Of a DNA stretch of 64,000 nt, positions 1-11,175 are shown piece after piece. Location: contig JAJNNX010000004.1 of NCBI GenBank assembly GCA_023159155.1, forward strand, positions 1,612,001-1,676,000, given 5' to 3'. Position numbers and translations under genes: made by a program. The first letter of the stretch is position 1. Each line of letters starts with the position of its first letter. The DNA is from Ustulina deusta. Lineage: Eukaryota; Ascomycota; Sordariomycetes; Xylariales; Xylariaceae. The notes below the pieces were generated by a model. It searched no databases. It had not been told where the DNA came from and saw nothing but the letters and a program-made list of their open reading frames with translations.

Positions 1-756
1 TTATTTAAATTAGTTTTATTAAATAGTTTATTTATTATTATTTTTAGTATTAAATAATAATTATTCTAAAAATTTATAATATATAGTTTATAAAATAAAA
101 AACTATAAGCTAAAACTTGTTATAACTAGCAGGTTTATTATTATAGTAGTAAGCCGGATTAAAAATAAATGTTTTAATATATTTATAAAATACAAAAAAT
201 ATAACTTTTTTAATAATATTAAATAAATAATTAAATTTGACTGTTTTTATTTAGTAAATATAAAGTTAGCTAAAGTTAACAAGATATAAAAAGTATTTAG
301 TATATAGCCCGAAGTTCTAAAAAAGCAGCTTATTTTATAAGCGTCCCAAAAAGCGCAACACTTCGAAAAGGGGCCAGGACCTAGCAGCTGCCTAGTTATA
401 GTTAGCAAAACAAAAGTATGCTAGATTATTTAGGCATAAAAAACTTATAATTTAGACCTTTAGTTCTAGTAGTAGCAAGCCTAGGGATGCTATTTTTTTA
501 CTAAAAAGAGGCTTTATAATAAGAGTTGCAAGTTTTGCTGTGGTATTAAGGCTTCGCAGTACGTAACCTGTGTGTACAGCAGCGGCGGTATAGGATTGCT
601 TCCGCCAATACTAACTGGCTGCGGCTGTAATAAGCATTATTTAAGTGCCAGCATGACCCACTCGGTTCTTCCCTCGTGGCCTATGAGAGACATGCAGAAG
701 GATTACGGCTACAAACACTCCCTGTCATTCACTTAGCCTTGCCAATCAGGTGGTAA

Positions 757-1092
757 CCGACCAATCCTCGCATCTTCCCTCGACAAATCATCCCCCGGGA
801 CAAATATCCAACGCATCAGGAGAATATCTAGCTCCTGTTGGATGGCCTAACTTTCTATTCCGATACCATATTCCTGTCCTCGCATCAGCTCGACTATGTT
901 GCAACCCTAAACAAGCCCATCACGAGCGAGACCGACCTTCGACATTTCGCACACGAAACAATCGAGAATACCGTCTAGAAGCTGCTTAACGCAGCCGTCA
1001 AAGACAAGCAGCTGCGAACCAGCCTCAACCTGGAGGGCTCCGTGACTTTCGGGAACCACACGAACCTCGGAAACAACGTCGACTCCATCTCT
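757..1092 (+). pseudogene. RIP-type coding relic in a GC-normal island
   Basis: One frame of 112 codons reads like ordinary protein, with balanced composition and stretches such as LLLDGLTFYSDTIF and LNLEGSVTFGNHTNL. It is interrupted only by TAG at 829-831 and TAG at 976-978. Both fit CAG (Gln) codons changed by C-to-T mutation. The frame runs into a donor-like GTAAGC at 1093. Upstream in the same frame is TAA at 754-756. I do not recognise the family. It may be a duplicated host gene fragment caught by RIP, or part of a mobile element. Confidence 0.5.
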
Positions 1093-1248
1093 GTAAGCAG
1101 GGCGGTAATTATCAGAACAGATGTCAAGGTAATAAAGGAAAAAAATAAAGGAGGGTTTCCGCGTTCGGCTTGTCCCATGATCAACTCAATGGTTTGTAAC
1201 AAAAACAATGTTTATAAACGTCTAAAACTCCATAGTATTAGGATAAAC

Positions 1249-1249
<1 letters not shown>

Positions 1250-1279
<30 letters not shown>
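1250..1279 (+). repeat. Poly-A tract of 30 bases
   Basis: Thirty consecutive A residues lie between the GC-normal island and the resumption of AT-rich sequence. It could be the tail of a retroposed copy or a plain homopolymer. No target-site duplication could be identified by eye. Confidence 0.7.
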
Positions 1280-1284
<5 letters not shown>

Positions 1285-4200
1285 CTATTCAATATTTCCT
1301 TCGCCTCCTCAATGCAGCCTTCTTTAGTTTATGTTTCTCTACTAACTCCGGACTTATCTGGTTTTCTAAAACCCACATATCCTTGTCTACTAAACGGCCA
1401 AACTAGCAAATATAGTACTTGATCTTTCTGTGTTGCTTCCGGGTAGCTAATACCTTATCTACTCTAAAACTAATTCCTGTATAATTTTTTTTAAAGCTTT
1501 AAACCAAATTAGCATTAATATCTTTCTATTAAACCTATTAATAGCTTCCGTTTTTTAGCTATCTTAAAAAAAAAAAGTTCTTATTTTAGCGCTCAAGTAT
1601 ATAATTAACTTCGTAATATTTATTAATATTTATAAAATTAAGTTATTAAAAATTAAAGCTTGGATTGGTTGCAGACTTATAAATATTTTCTATTAGGTGC
1701 GTTAGATCTTAGTTATTATAAAAAGCCGGGTTAACTAATTTTATTAGGACTAGTACTACTACTGCTGCCTTTAACTTAGTATAAAAAACAAAAAGTAAAT
1801 CTGCCGGTAATTCTATTATTTTAGATTTACTATAGCTAAATCAAAAGTTTTATTAAAAAATATTACTGTTTAATTTATAAAAAGTTTTAATTAAAAAAAA
1901 ATCTAATAATCTACTAGTAACTATAATTAATTTAGAACAAAAAAATAAGCTTTTAGGCACGCTTAATATAATCAAAAAGTATTTTTATTATTTGTTTTTA
2001 TTAATATAGCAAATATTACTAGTTAATTTTAAGCTAAAGCGTAGCAATATTTTTATAAAGCTATTTTTGCTAAAGCTTAACTAATAGCTATAAAAAAACA
2101 AAAAGTTATAATTTTTTTGTTTTAGTACTAAGTTATTACCCTAGTTTAGTTTATAGCTCATTTTATTAAAAGCTATACATTAACTAGTCCTTATATAACC
2201 CTATTTATTATAAGTTATTATAAAATATATATGCTAGAAAGCAAAACTATTAATTTTATAGGGCTAAAAAACCTTTTGTTGTTTATAGGCCGGATAGGCA
2301 AAAAAAATATTAAAATTGGTTTAATAGCATTAATCTATATGCTACATTAAATTATTTAATATAAAACAAATATTACTATATAAAATATAGAAAAATATTT
2401 TAGCCTTATAAATAGCTTTTAAGTACCACAGCCATTCCTATACGCCTTTCAAAATCACTTATATAAATATTAATTAGCTATAATTAAAATAGTTTATAAG
2501 CTATTAAATACTGCTAAAATAAATATAGCTATTTATATAGCTAAAAAGCTTAGTAATTATACTTGATTCTGCTAAACATAAAAAGTATTAGTATTTTAAA
2601 AATAAAGTTTCTAGCATTTAATTAGAAATATTAGCTTTGCTATAAACTTTTTTTATATAAGTACTCTATGCTTGTTTTCTATTAATAATAGCCTTGTCTA
2701 ATCTAAAATATTTATATTCTAAGTATAAAAAAAACCGGCTAAAGCTTATATCTATAAAATATTTTATATTGCAATGTTTAGTTAGCAAGTTCTTATATAA
2801 TAGTAATATTTTATAAAAAAAACATTACAACCTTTTTTTGCTTTTTGAAAGAATTAGTTTGGCTGCTACAGGAGGGTCAGTATTAACCCCCTAGGTCAAT
2901 ACTATAAAAACATTAGATAAGTAACCAAAAAAAGCAATAATATATAGTTATAAGTTAATCTTATAAAAAATATTACCTTGCTTAGCATATATATCTAAAA
3001 GTATTAAAACAGCTTTAATAGGGCCTATCTAGTAAGTTATAGCAAAATTAAAGCTTTAACAAAGCGCTTTAATACTTAAGCTATAAATATAAAAATAGTT
3101 AGCTTTATCAAAATATTTAGCTTTATTTTTTTTTAACTTTAGTTATATAAACGTTTTAATTAAATTGTTAATTTTTAAACAAAATTAGCTTTTTTTTTTT
3201 TTATTGCTTATTTTTTATAAAAAATTATATAAAGCAATTATATTTTATTAAAACTTAAAAACGTTCTTTTTTTCTAGTAAAATATTAATAAGAACGCCTA
3301 AATTTTTAATTATAAATATATTATAAAGTATTACAAAAAGTAACTAGTCACTCCTCCTATTTTTAAAACCAAATACCAGGTTTATAAAATTAGTACATAT
3401 ATAATAAGACTAGTAGTTTAACTTAAATATATTTATTATATAAGAAAATATATAATTCTAGAAAGTATTAAAAAATATACCTAAAAGTTCAAGGTTAGTT
3501 AGTACTAATTACCGGACTTAAACTTAAGTAATTATAAATATATTATTAAGTTAAACATTATACCTTATATAAAAACTATAAAACTTAGGGTTTTGCTACA
3601 TACCTATAATAAAAAAAGTTTGTTAGAAAAGATTAGTAAGTTAACTATTACTAATTTTAAATTTTTTTTTATTTTTTATACTAAACTTTTACCTAAAAAG
3701 AATAAAATCAACCGTTTTTAGGTTTAGTTTATTAAAAACTTCTTTAACTATATTATATTTTGTTATAAAAGCTTAGTTATTAATTACTTATATAATAATA
3801 AAACTAATAAAACAAAAAATATAATTCAGTACTAACGTTATTAAAAAAAAGATCTTAGTAAAAATATTAATTAACTTGATTAATATATAACTAGGTATAA
3901 TAAGTACTTATAAAAAGAATAAAAGTTATTATACTAGCTATTGTTCTATTTTCAAATTATTTAAGCAGTTTTTTTAATTTTATTTCTTTTAATTTTAATA
4001 GTAATAATAATTTTTATTTATAACTAATTATTTAAATTGTATAAAGCTATAACTTATAGTTATAAATATTTAATACCTCTTAATATATTATATTAAAAGC
4101 CCTTAATAGTAGCTAAAAAAAATCTATTATAAAACAAAATCTTTGTTTCTAGTTTAGCACAAATAGCTTTGGCTTTTATTTATAAAATAACTATAAAATT

Positions 4201-5701
4201 ATATATATCTATACTAGTTATTTTTACCTTTTTGTACTCTAGATCTATTTAAAAACTAAGCAAAAAAACTAGTTTATTATATACCTATTATAAAGAAAAT
4301 CAAAAAGTTAGAAATCTGTTTTACTAAAAAAAAATATATATATATAAACAGATATAAGCTAACTTTTATAATATAAAATGCTAGATTTTCTTTTTTGTTT
4401 TTATTTTTATTAATCTATTTTAGTTTTAATATAGCTACTTTAAGGCTTTTATTCCTTTTATTTAGCTTAAAAACGCAATGCTCTACTAAAACAACTAATT
4501 ATTGCTAAATTTTAATAATACTATATGCTTAATCTAACATTTGTTTGTTTTTATACTCTTTAGAGCTTAAGGTTATATATATTTATATAAAGTTATCTAT
4601 ATATTAATAAAAAAACTTTTAAAACAAAGCTTAAGCTTTAGCTTTTTTAAAATATTATATAAAAATAATTTAAACATTTTTGCTTTTTAGGTTAAATTTA
4701 TTACAAAACCTAAAACTTAGCCTATTAGCTTATTCTAGCAATTAATACTTTTTAAAACAATAATAATAATAAAAGTTTCTTATTTAATTTAGCTATTTTA
4801 TATATAATTTTACTTTTTTAAAATATTAAAAATAATAAACAAAATATTATTATTAGTTTAGTTTATATATATATTAAAATAGTAATAAATAGGCAGCTTT
4901 CCTAGCACTTTAGGTAGCAATTTAGAATAGCTATTTTTAATATATACTACAAATACTATAAGTAAACTTATATTAATAGCGTTTAAGGAGGGAAAAAAAT
5001 AAATAAAAAAAATTATATCTAAAAAATTAAAAAAGATTTACTAAAAAGCATAAAATAAAATAAAATATTTATAAACTAGATATACTTATAATAATAAGTA
5101 TACAATCTTTTACATAGTAAAAGTATAAAGCGTCCTTTTTTATTAGCTAGCTTCTTTTTTAACTAGGTACTTCGAGCTATAGCAGGGCTAATACTAAAAG
5201 ATAAGGGGTAAAAGGCGGCCAAGAAGGGTGTATACTAAGTAGGGCAATATTACTCGGGGTCGAATCTCGCCGGTCGATTGCTCCGTTTTTTTTTAAAACG
5301 GTTCTCTAGGGTGGGACTGGGGCGCCGAAGCCAAAACGGAGCGCTGGGCGGCTAACGGCCAGGACCTACCCGTGTGGCGCCGGACCCGGGTTTTAGTCAG
5401 CAGACACGCTTGTACCGATGTTGGCCATATTGCGGTTAAACCCCCAGAAATGTTAATAGTTGCGAACCTCCAAAGTCTGAAACCTAGTACCGTCTCAGCA
5501 TACATATACCTAAGGCGTGGTATATCTTAATTGACGCGAAATGTATCTTATAGTATTTCGTAACAACCGCGGGCTGTATACATTTACAACAACGCCGTTG
5601 AGCCATTCATAATTACCACTTATACTATCATGTCATACATCTACAAATGGCGTAACTCGGAAATTTCCCCAGCCTCATACATGTCCATCGTAACTATTGG
5701 A

Positions 5702-6276
5702 TTACAATATTACGGTGTCGGAACTGTTCTACGCTGCAGACATGGTTCGGGGATAGACGTGAAATGCGGAAAACAAAATGGGGAAACACGTCCGCCCAAG
5801 GGTTTCTTGGCGAAAGCGGTTAATTCCTCGCCCAAACTGACAATGTCCCATCGCGACACTAAGCTCTAGGTTGCGGAGCTAGTAGATGCTGTATAGACCG
5901 CGGCTTGGCCTACTTGCTATCTCGCGGGCCATGGTCCGAGCCATCCCAGAAATATAGCCGGTGAGTTCTGCTTGTGTGTCGGGTAGAACTTTGCTCCTTG
6001 TGGTAATAATAGTTATTTCTTGAGTTGGTCTGAGCTGTGACATCTTAGTCACGGGTAGAGTGCTATTGGCATCTATTTCCCCTTCCCACGGGACTTCTTA
6101 TAATTCGGCAATTTCTCTTCTTGTAGCAACTCGAGTAATGAGATCAGCAGGAATGGTCAGATGTGCTTCTGTAGTTGAGCGCTAGATCGAAATTTCCTCG
6201 TATTCGCAGTCTGCGCTAGCTTCGCGATTACACAATGTAACTATATGCAGTACTCTTAGACACCTACCGTATTGGG
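5702..6276 (-). pseudogene. RIP-type coding relic of unknown family
   Basis: On the minus strand a single frame from about 6276 down to 5702 reads as protein-like sequence, for example TIPADLITRVATRREIAEL and VTLCNREASADCEYEE. It is broken by five in-frame stops: TAG at 6184-6182, TAA at 6100-6098, TAG at 5881-5879, TAG at 5731-5729 and TAA at 5704-5702. All five can be derived from CAG or CAA by C-to-T change, and none is TGA. The relic begins about 460 bp after the AT-rich block ends, which fits RIP spreading or a shared mutated duplication. The part below about 5.85 kb reads less convincingly as protein. Family not recognised. Confidence 0.5.
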
Positions 6277-6775
6277 GCATGCGTGCTTGTTTCATGAAAC
6301 ATTGGGATGCTTACATACATTGAAGGAATTGACAAGGGGTTATGAACAACGATCGAGACAGTAGAACGTGCATTATATTCTGTTATTACGGTATATCTGT
6401 TTCAGCGTTGGTGTAAATAAACGCCAACGGGTTACATCGCAATGGCGGTAGTTATGCTCTAAATTTTGTGCCCCTTCCTAGATCCATGATTCGTATCTTA
6501 CGTTTCCTCAATATGTTCCGATTGGAATACATTACTCTCTATTTTGTGGTAAAGGAGCTGCTTACTTTGGTGCTTGTCCCCAATCCTATTTTTCGTAAAT
6601 ATCCAGAGGCGCAGCAATTTCCACGACCTTCTATAATCCTTGACGTTGCCGCAGAGATGCGTCACCAAGTAGCTCTGCTGTGGAGAGGCAATGAAGTCAT
6701 TCTCATAGCAGCTTGTTTCTTTCTGGCAGGTTGATCTGCAACAGCTGACTTCCCTCACTGCCCATGCCGTCTACA

Positions 6776-8034
6776 TTACTTCAGGAAGCTGAATGGGCTG
6801 GTCTTCATTTCAGGGCTGTAACACTAAGAGTCAGTAATTGCTATTTTGATTGTGCGTTACAAATGTCTCGGAAATATGGAAAGCTTATGAGACATAATTA
6901 TAGCTTGTATAGGACTGATTCATTTTTTTTTTTGGAAATGAATACAACAAGAAATAACTTCAAGATTGTTTATACCTTCGTGGACTCATCGGCAGAGCGA
7001 ACAACTCGTCCTCAGTGTCTTTGGTTTGAGAGACTGGTGCCACGGGTTGAGTATTGCTGATAACGGCGTCGAGGGAAGCGACGGCAGCACTTGAGTTAGG
7101 CTTCGGTGCCGATAGGTTTGGTACTGAAACAGCATTCAAGGCACCCCGTGAGAATGATTGAGATGTCTGCAATGGAGTAGTGCCTTGACAGACGTTAAAT
7201 GGCTTCTCGGATGTTGTGGTGTAAAAGCACTGACTCTTGTCAGACCGACAATAATAACTTACCTGGTGTTCTAGCGAGATCCATGGGTGAGGTGGAGAGC
7301 TTGAGACCTCTTAGCATTTCTCCTAATCGTCCACCCACAGGAGATCGTGGGCTCTGCGGTGTTGCGGGGGTGGCTGGGAGTCGTTGTGTATCCAAGTCCA
7401 AAAAGCCAAAGTGATCTATTAACCACTGCTTTTCCTGAATAGCCATTTCCAAGGCGACGCCCTCGCTATTAGTCTGTAGCTCTTTATTGATTTCCTCTTG
7501 GAGTTCCGCTAGACGTCTCCTGGCCCATATTGTGTGTAGAACACCTCTTTTACCGGAATCCGGTGGACTGACGCCAAGACCTGGGGCGAAGATTGCCGGC
7601 ATACATTTCGTTGTTAGCGTACGCCCTGTGGGAGAATGGGATATGATAACCGACGGAGGAATTGGCGCGTTTTCGGGCAGAAGGAAATACACTCGTAGCA
7701 CCGACGATGGGCTTTTGTCGTTGTCGCTAAGCGGATACGCTGCTGATTTATCTTCCCACGACACCACCCAACCGATCCGATCCTGGGCACATATTTCGCG
7801 GCCGTCCGAATGCGAACAATCCCACTCGACCATTAAAATTTTGGTACCCTCGTTGCCCCTACCTGCCTCGAACTCAAACCGCGCTAGAACGTTTGCGGAG
7901 GACGGAGATATAGGCGATTCTACCTCTCCAACTGCCTGAGTTTTGTTTTCGCCATTTGAAGGCATAGCTGAATTGTCGGGTATGAAGAGCGCACCCCTGG
8001 ACGGGTCCAAGCCGGCTGCCGAGTTCTCATCCAT
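6776..8034 (-). CDS. Conserved ascomycete protein of unknown function (339 aa)
   Basis: Three exons are proposed: 8034-7263, 7183-6976 and 6815-6776. Introns are 79 nt (GTAAGT, ending AAG) and 160 nt (GTATAA, ending TTACAG), and all phases agree. The start at 8034 has A at -3 and G at +4; an in-frame ATG at 8046 is an alternative. The central part holds a compact conserved-looking region with motifs such as WVVSWEDKSAAYPL, RVYFLLPENAPIPPSV and the helical GKRGVLHTIWARRRLAEL. The tail is Ser/Pro-rich and ends in MSPRSPEMKTSPFSF, a pattern that looks like proline-directed phosphorylation sites. The AAG acceptor of intron 1 is chosen over a nearby CAG because only it restores the protein-like frame. 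I recognise no named domain, so the function is left open. No signal peptide or membrane segment is visible. Confidence 0.75.
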
Positions 8035-9270
8035 ACTGACACACATGCGCCTGGCTGGCGTAGGCTGGTGTGGGATAGGAATACGTCGGTACTTGTGAAG
8101 GTGTGTATATCCCGTCGGCAAGCCCCCCTATAGTCTCATTCCAAGCTCACCCGTACTAGGTATGTCGACGAATGATCTGGCAAGCAGGACTCTTTAAGCG
8201 AAGAGCGCGCGTCCAGCGCACAAGCGTGTATAATTGGCCAATCCTACTGTCGGGCGACCGAAAGCCGCGAGGTCATAACAGACGGCTAGACGCGCGGGGA
8301 GTCGCTTAGGGAAATTGAAAGTAGCCGGGCGATGTGATGGATAATGTCTCTGAGCGGCAAAATGGTCGCCAGAAGGCGGCAGAATTCGTCGAGTTCTACA
8401 ATTTGCCGCTGCCGCTCGTCTTGTGACGGCTGATGTTCTTCGGAGATCGCTCGGTAGAGGGAGGAATTAGATTCCTCTTCGTGGACGCGTAGGAGGATGA
8501 GCGGTGCAGCGCAAGTGCAGACGGACTGATGGCTCGCTTAGAAGACAGGATTCCTCCCGCTGACATAATCCCAAGAAGCTAACAAGTCTTGTTGGATGAC
8601 GACGAAGAGCCGAAGAAGTAGAGAGTGGATGATGGAAAAAGGGCCTGGCCAAGGTAGCTGCCGCCAATACGCATATACCAATGCGTGGTCCGGCTGGCTT
8701 GGTTCCAGGCTTGGCTCTTCACGACCGAAGCTGAGGACTGCTTGAGAGGAGCATGGCCAAGCGGGGAGAGATTGCCAGACCTTTTTTCCCTTTGCGCATG
8801 ACGATTATCGCTAAAAGGGAACGCTCGACATTCTTGGCATTGAGTTTTGGGCATAGCAGGATGGCGGTACGCGGCAAGAACCTCTGCTTCTGCTCGGAAA
8901 GTGGCCGAAACCCGCGAAACCCGCGTCCTCGGTCAGCCTCTCCATGTAGCTCCGAAGTACCATGAGGCAAGAATTGTGCGTGTGTGGTGATGCTGGAACT
9001 GGGATGGGTACAAATGGAACGCGGAAGGGACTGCATGCTGGACAGCAGGTGTATCTAAAAATAGATCATCAAGTCAGAGAGCGACGATTGGTGATTTGTG
9101 GAGGGGCTCTTAGATAGATAGGTAAGTGCCCATCGGCCATGGATTGATTTCCGCGAGGTCTTATCGTCCACTTTCTTCGAATAACCGGATATTAGGATAG
9201 TTCCTGGCCCAGATAGTGCCATAACCAACTTAGTTACCTTTGATACATACATGTACCTAATGTGCTGCAT

Positions 9271-9304
9271 TACCTACCTACATACGTAGGTAGGTACCGG
9301 TACC
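9271..9304. repeat. TACCTA/TAGGTA palindromic tract
   Basis: Runs of TACCTA on one arm and TAGGTA on the other flank a short centre and form an imperfect palindrome. The same hexamers recur in most intergenic regions of the window and were not noticed inside predicted coding exons. Confidence 0.6.
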
Positions 9305-10788
9305 CCTGCACTGTCTTGTAGGTTAGGAGGTACCAACCTACTAGAGTACATAGGTAGGGAATGTGAGTGGTTCTACAATGCCATGATATCCTCTCTGCTG
9401 TAAGGTACTCACTGCTGATTAGGTAGCCTTTTCTTCCACTGGTGCCCAGGTGGTCGATGGTAGAGAGTTTCATCATAGCTATAATGTATAACTATACGAT
9501 TAATTACTTACCACACGGTTGTGCTATATAAACTCGGGGGCTGTGTAAGTGGACCGGGTTAATGCCTCCCCAACACGTACACAGTAGCGTACACTATGGT
9601 AAGGGAGTAGGTGCTGATTGCTTCCAGAAGATGGTCGTCGTCGATATCGCTGAAACACCGATCATCCGAGCCGGCCCTCATGGATGGGTCAGATGTGGTT
9701 CTGGTTTCTCCACACATAAATTCCGATCAGAATCCCGATCTGACCAATTTGCACAAGCGACGAAAAGGCTGGACGGCTGTGGCGGATCCTAACACATTCG
9801 AGATAGGCAAGCTAGAGTTCCGATGTTGCTACGCCAGTCGTAGTAACTCCGCCCTGCACAGTCAAGGAGCCGATACACGCCATTCTGTTATCTCATATCT
9901 CACGTGTGTGTGTGAATCACGAAGTGTGATGCCGATCGTAGGCTTCATGCTTTCTCCGCACCAGGTGCGTGAAAACGTTGTTGTGGAGGGGGGAGAGGGA
10001 ATGACCTTGGTTTTCAGGCACCTTTTCGACCTTGGGTGTTGACGCTAATGGCAAGACCAGACGCTCATCGTAAGAATTGCCTATCTAGGTAGGCTTTGCC
10101 TCACGAAGTGCAAAACCTCGACCTCATATCCAAACCTTGAGACGGCAACGCCGCCAATTGAGTCTCGGTGTGTGAGCCCCCTGGCGGCTGTTGCCGAAGC
10201 GATGGGGTCAAAGAGTGAACCCGAGGCGGTAGGTATGTACGTGACGTGGAGGAGCTGCGGCGCCACCCATCAGGGAGCAGAGATGACAAGTCGTCATTTC
10301 CCGAGGAATGGTCCTGTTGAATAGAGAAATGAAACAACATTCTAGTCGGATATTACACGTGGTCTTACCGATTCACAGTGGAGGCCAGTATTCCAATAGT
10401 CAACAGTATTGTCATACATGGCGGATATATAGGTCTAGCAATAGGGCACTTAATACCGGGTCCCTACCCTCTACCTACACGTGTAGTCTGACATAGATAA
10501 CTTCTATTCTTATTCCGGCATTATTCAGTTGTATTATCGCCAACTCGGGACTCGATACACGCTTGGAGCGTTTATTAGAGTCGCGTGGTTTTCGGGTCGC
10601 TCGGTTCCAGTGGTGGGAGAGTGATGCCATCTTCTGGCCAGTTTCTGACGTATAGTAGACTGTGCTGTAAGCGATCTGCTTACCTGCAGTAGGTACCTAG
10701 TATTGACTCCCCGAGAAGCTTTGCGTCGCCTATGAAATGGGCGCATGAAGGTTTAAGATCGCCGCGTAGAAACTTGCTGGACCAGCGG

Positions 10789-11175
10789 TCAGACGGGATC
10801 GTCAATTCTCTAGACGGGGCAACTCCGCTCTACTTCGTACAGTGCATGCATGCGCTCTCGAACTAACTCATCCCGACAAGCATCCATAGTCTTGTGGAAA
10901 ACACAGAAATTCGCCAAAACTTGCTGGTCGCAAGCTCACCAATTGCTGTACGAGTATCGTGTTGCGTAGACAGCCGCTGCACTGGCCGGTGGTAATGTGT
11001 CAAGGCTCTCGTTGACGCACGAGACGATCAATTCTCCCATTGGGCATAGTTGTCAGACATTCTCCAATGCATTATGTGCCGTGACACGTTTCAAGGCCGA
11101 TCCCAACAGCGCCACCATCAAAATGAAGGTCGTACCTGCGCAGGAGATGGCACGGTCGTGATAGAAGGTTGTGTG
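10789..11175 (-). pseudogene. Coding relic with C-to-T type stops
   Basis: On the minus strand one frame reads as protein-like sequence, for example FILMVALLGSALKRVTAHNA, LCPMGELIVSCVNESLDTL and FCVFHKTMDACRDELVRE. It is broken in the same frame by TGA at 11055-11053, TGA at 10938-10936, TAG at 10812-10810 and TGA at 10791-10789. The TGA codons could come from CGA and the TAG from CAG by C-to-T change. At least the first 125 codons have normal residue balance. TAA and TAG codons just upstream mark the limit of what can be read. I do not recognise the family. Chance is possible but unlikely given the length of protein-like sequence. Confidence 0.45.

Larger units (their letters stand above)
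1..5240. repeat. AT-rich, RIP-like block of decayed repeats
   Basis: This block is dominated by A, T and the dinucleotide TA and has very few CG dinucleotides. Long homopolymer A and T runs occur throughout, and no long reading frame is found apart from one in the GC-normal island. The composition changes abruptly to normal near 5.2 kb. In Pezizomycotina this is the usual look of transposon copies mutated by repeat-induced point mutation. I cannot recognise terminal repeats, a poly-A-tailed unit boundary or a conserved polymerase or transposase motif, so no transposon family is assigned. A GC-normal island at about 541-1245 interrupts the block. Confidence 0.8.

Noticed and set aside
1..300. 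Telomere at the window start
   Set aside because: No TTAGGG or CCCTAA repeats are present; the AT-richness is not telomeric.
1042..1422. Open frame running through the poly-A tract
   Set aside because: The lysine run comes from the homopolymer; the frame joins the relic region to AT-rich DNA and has no coding character.
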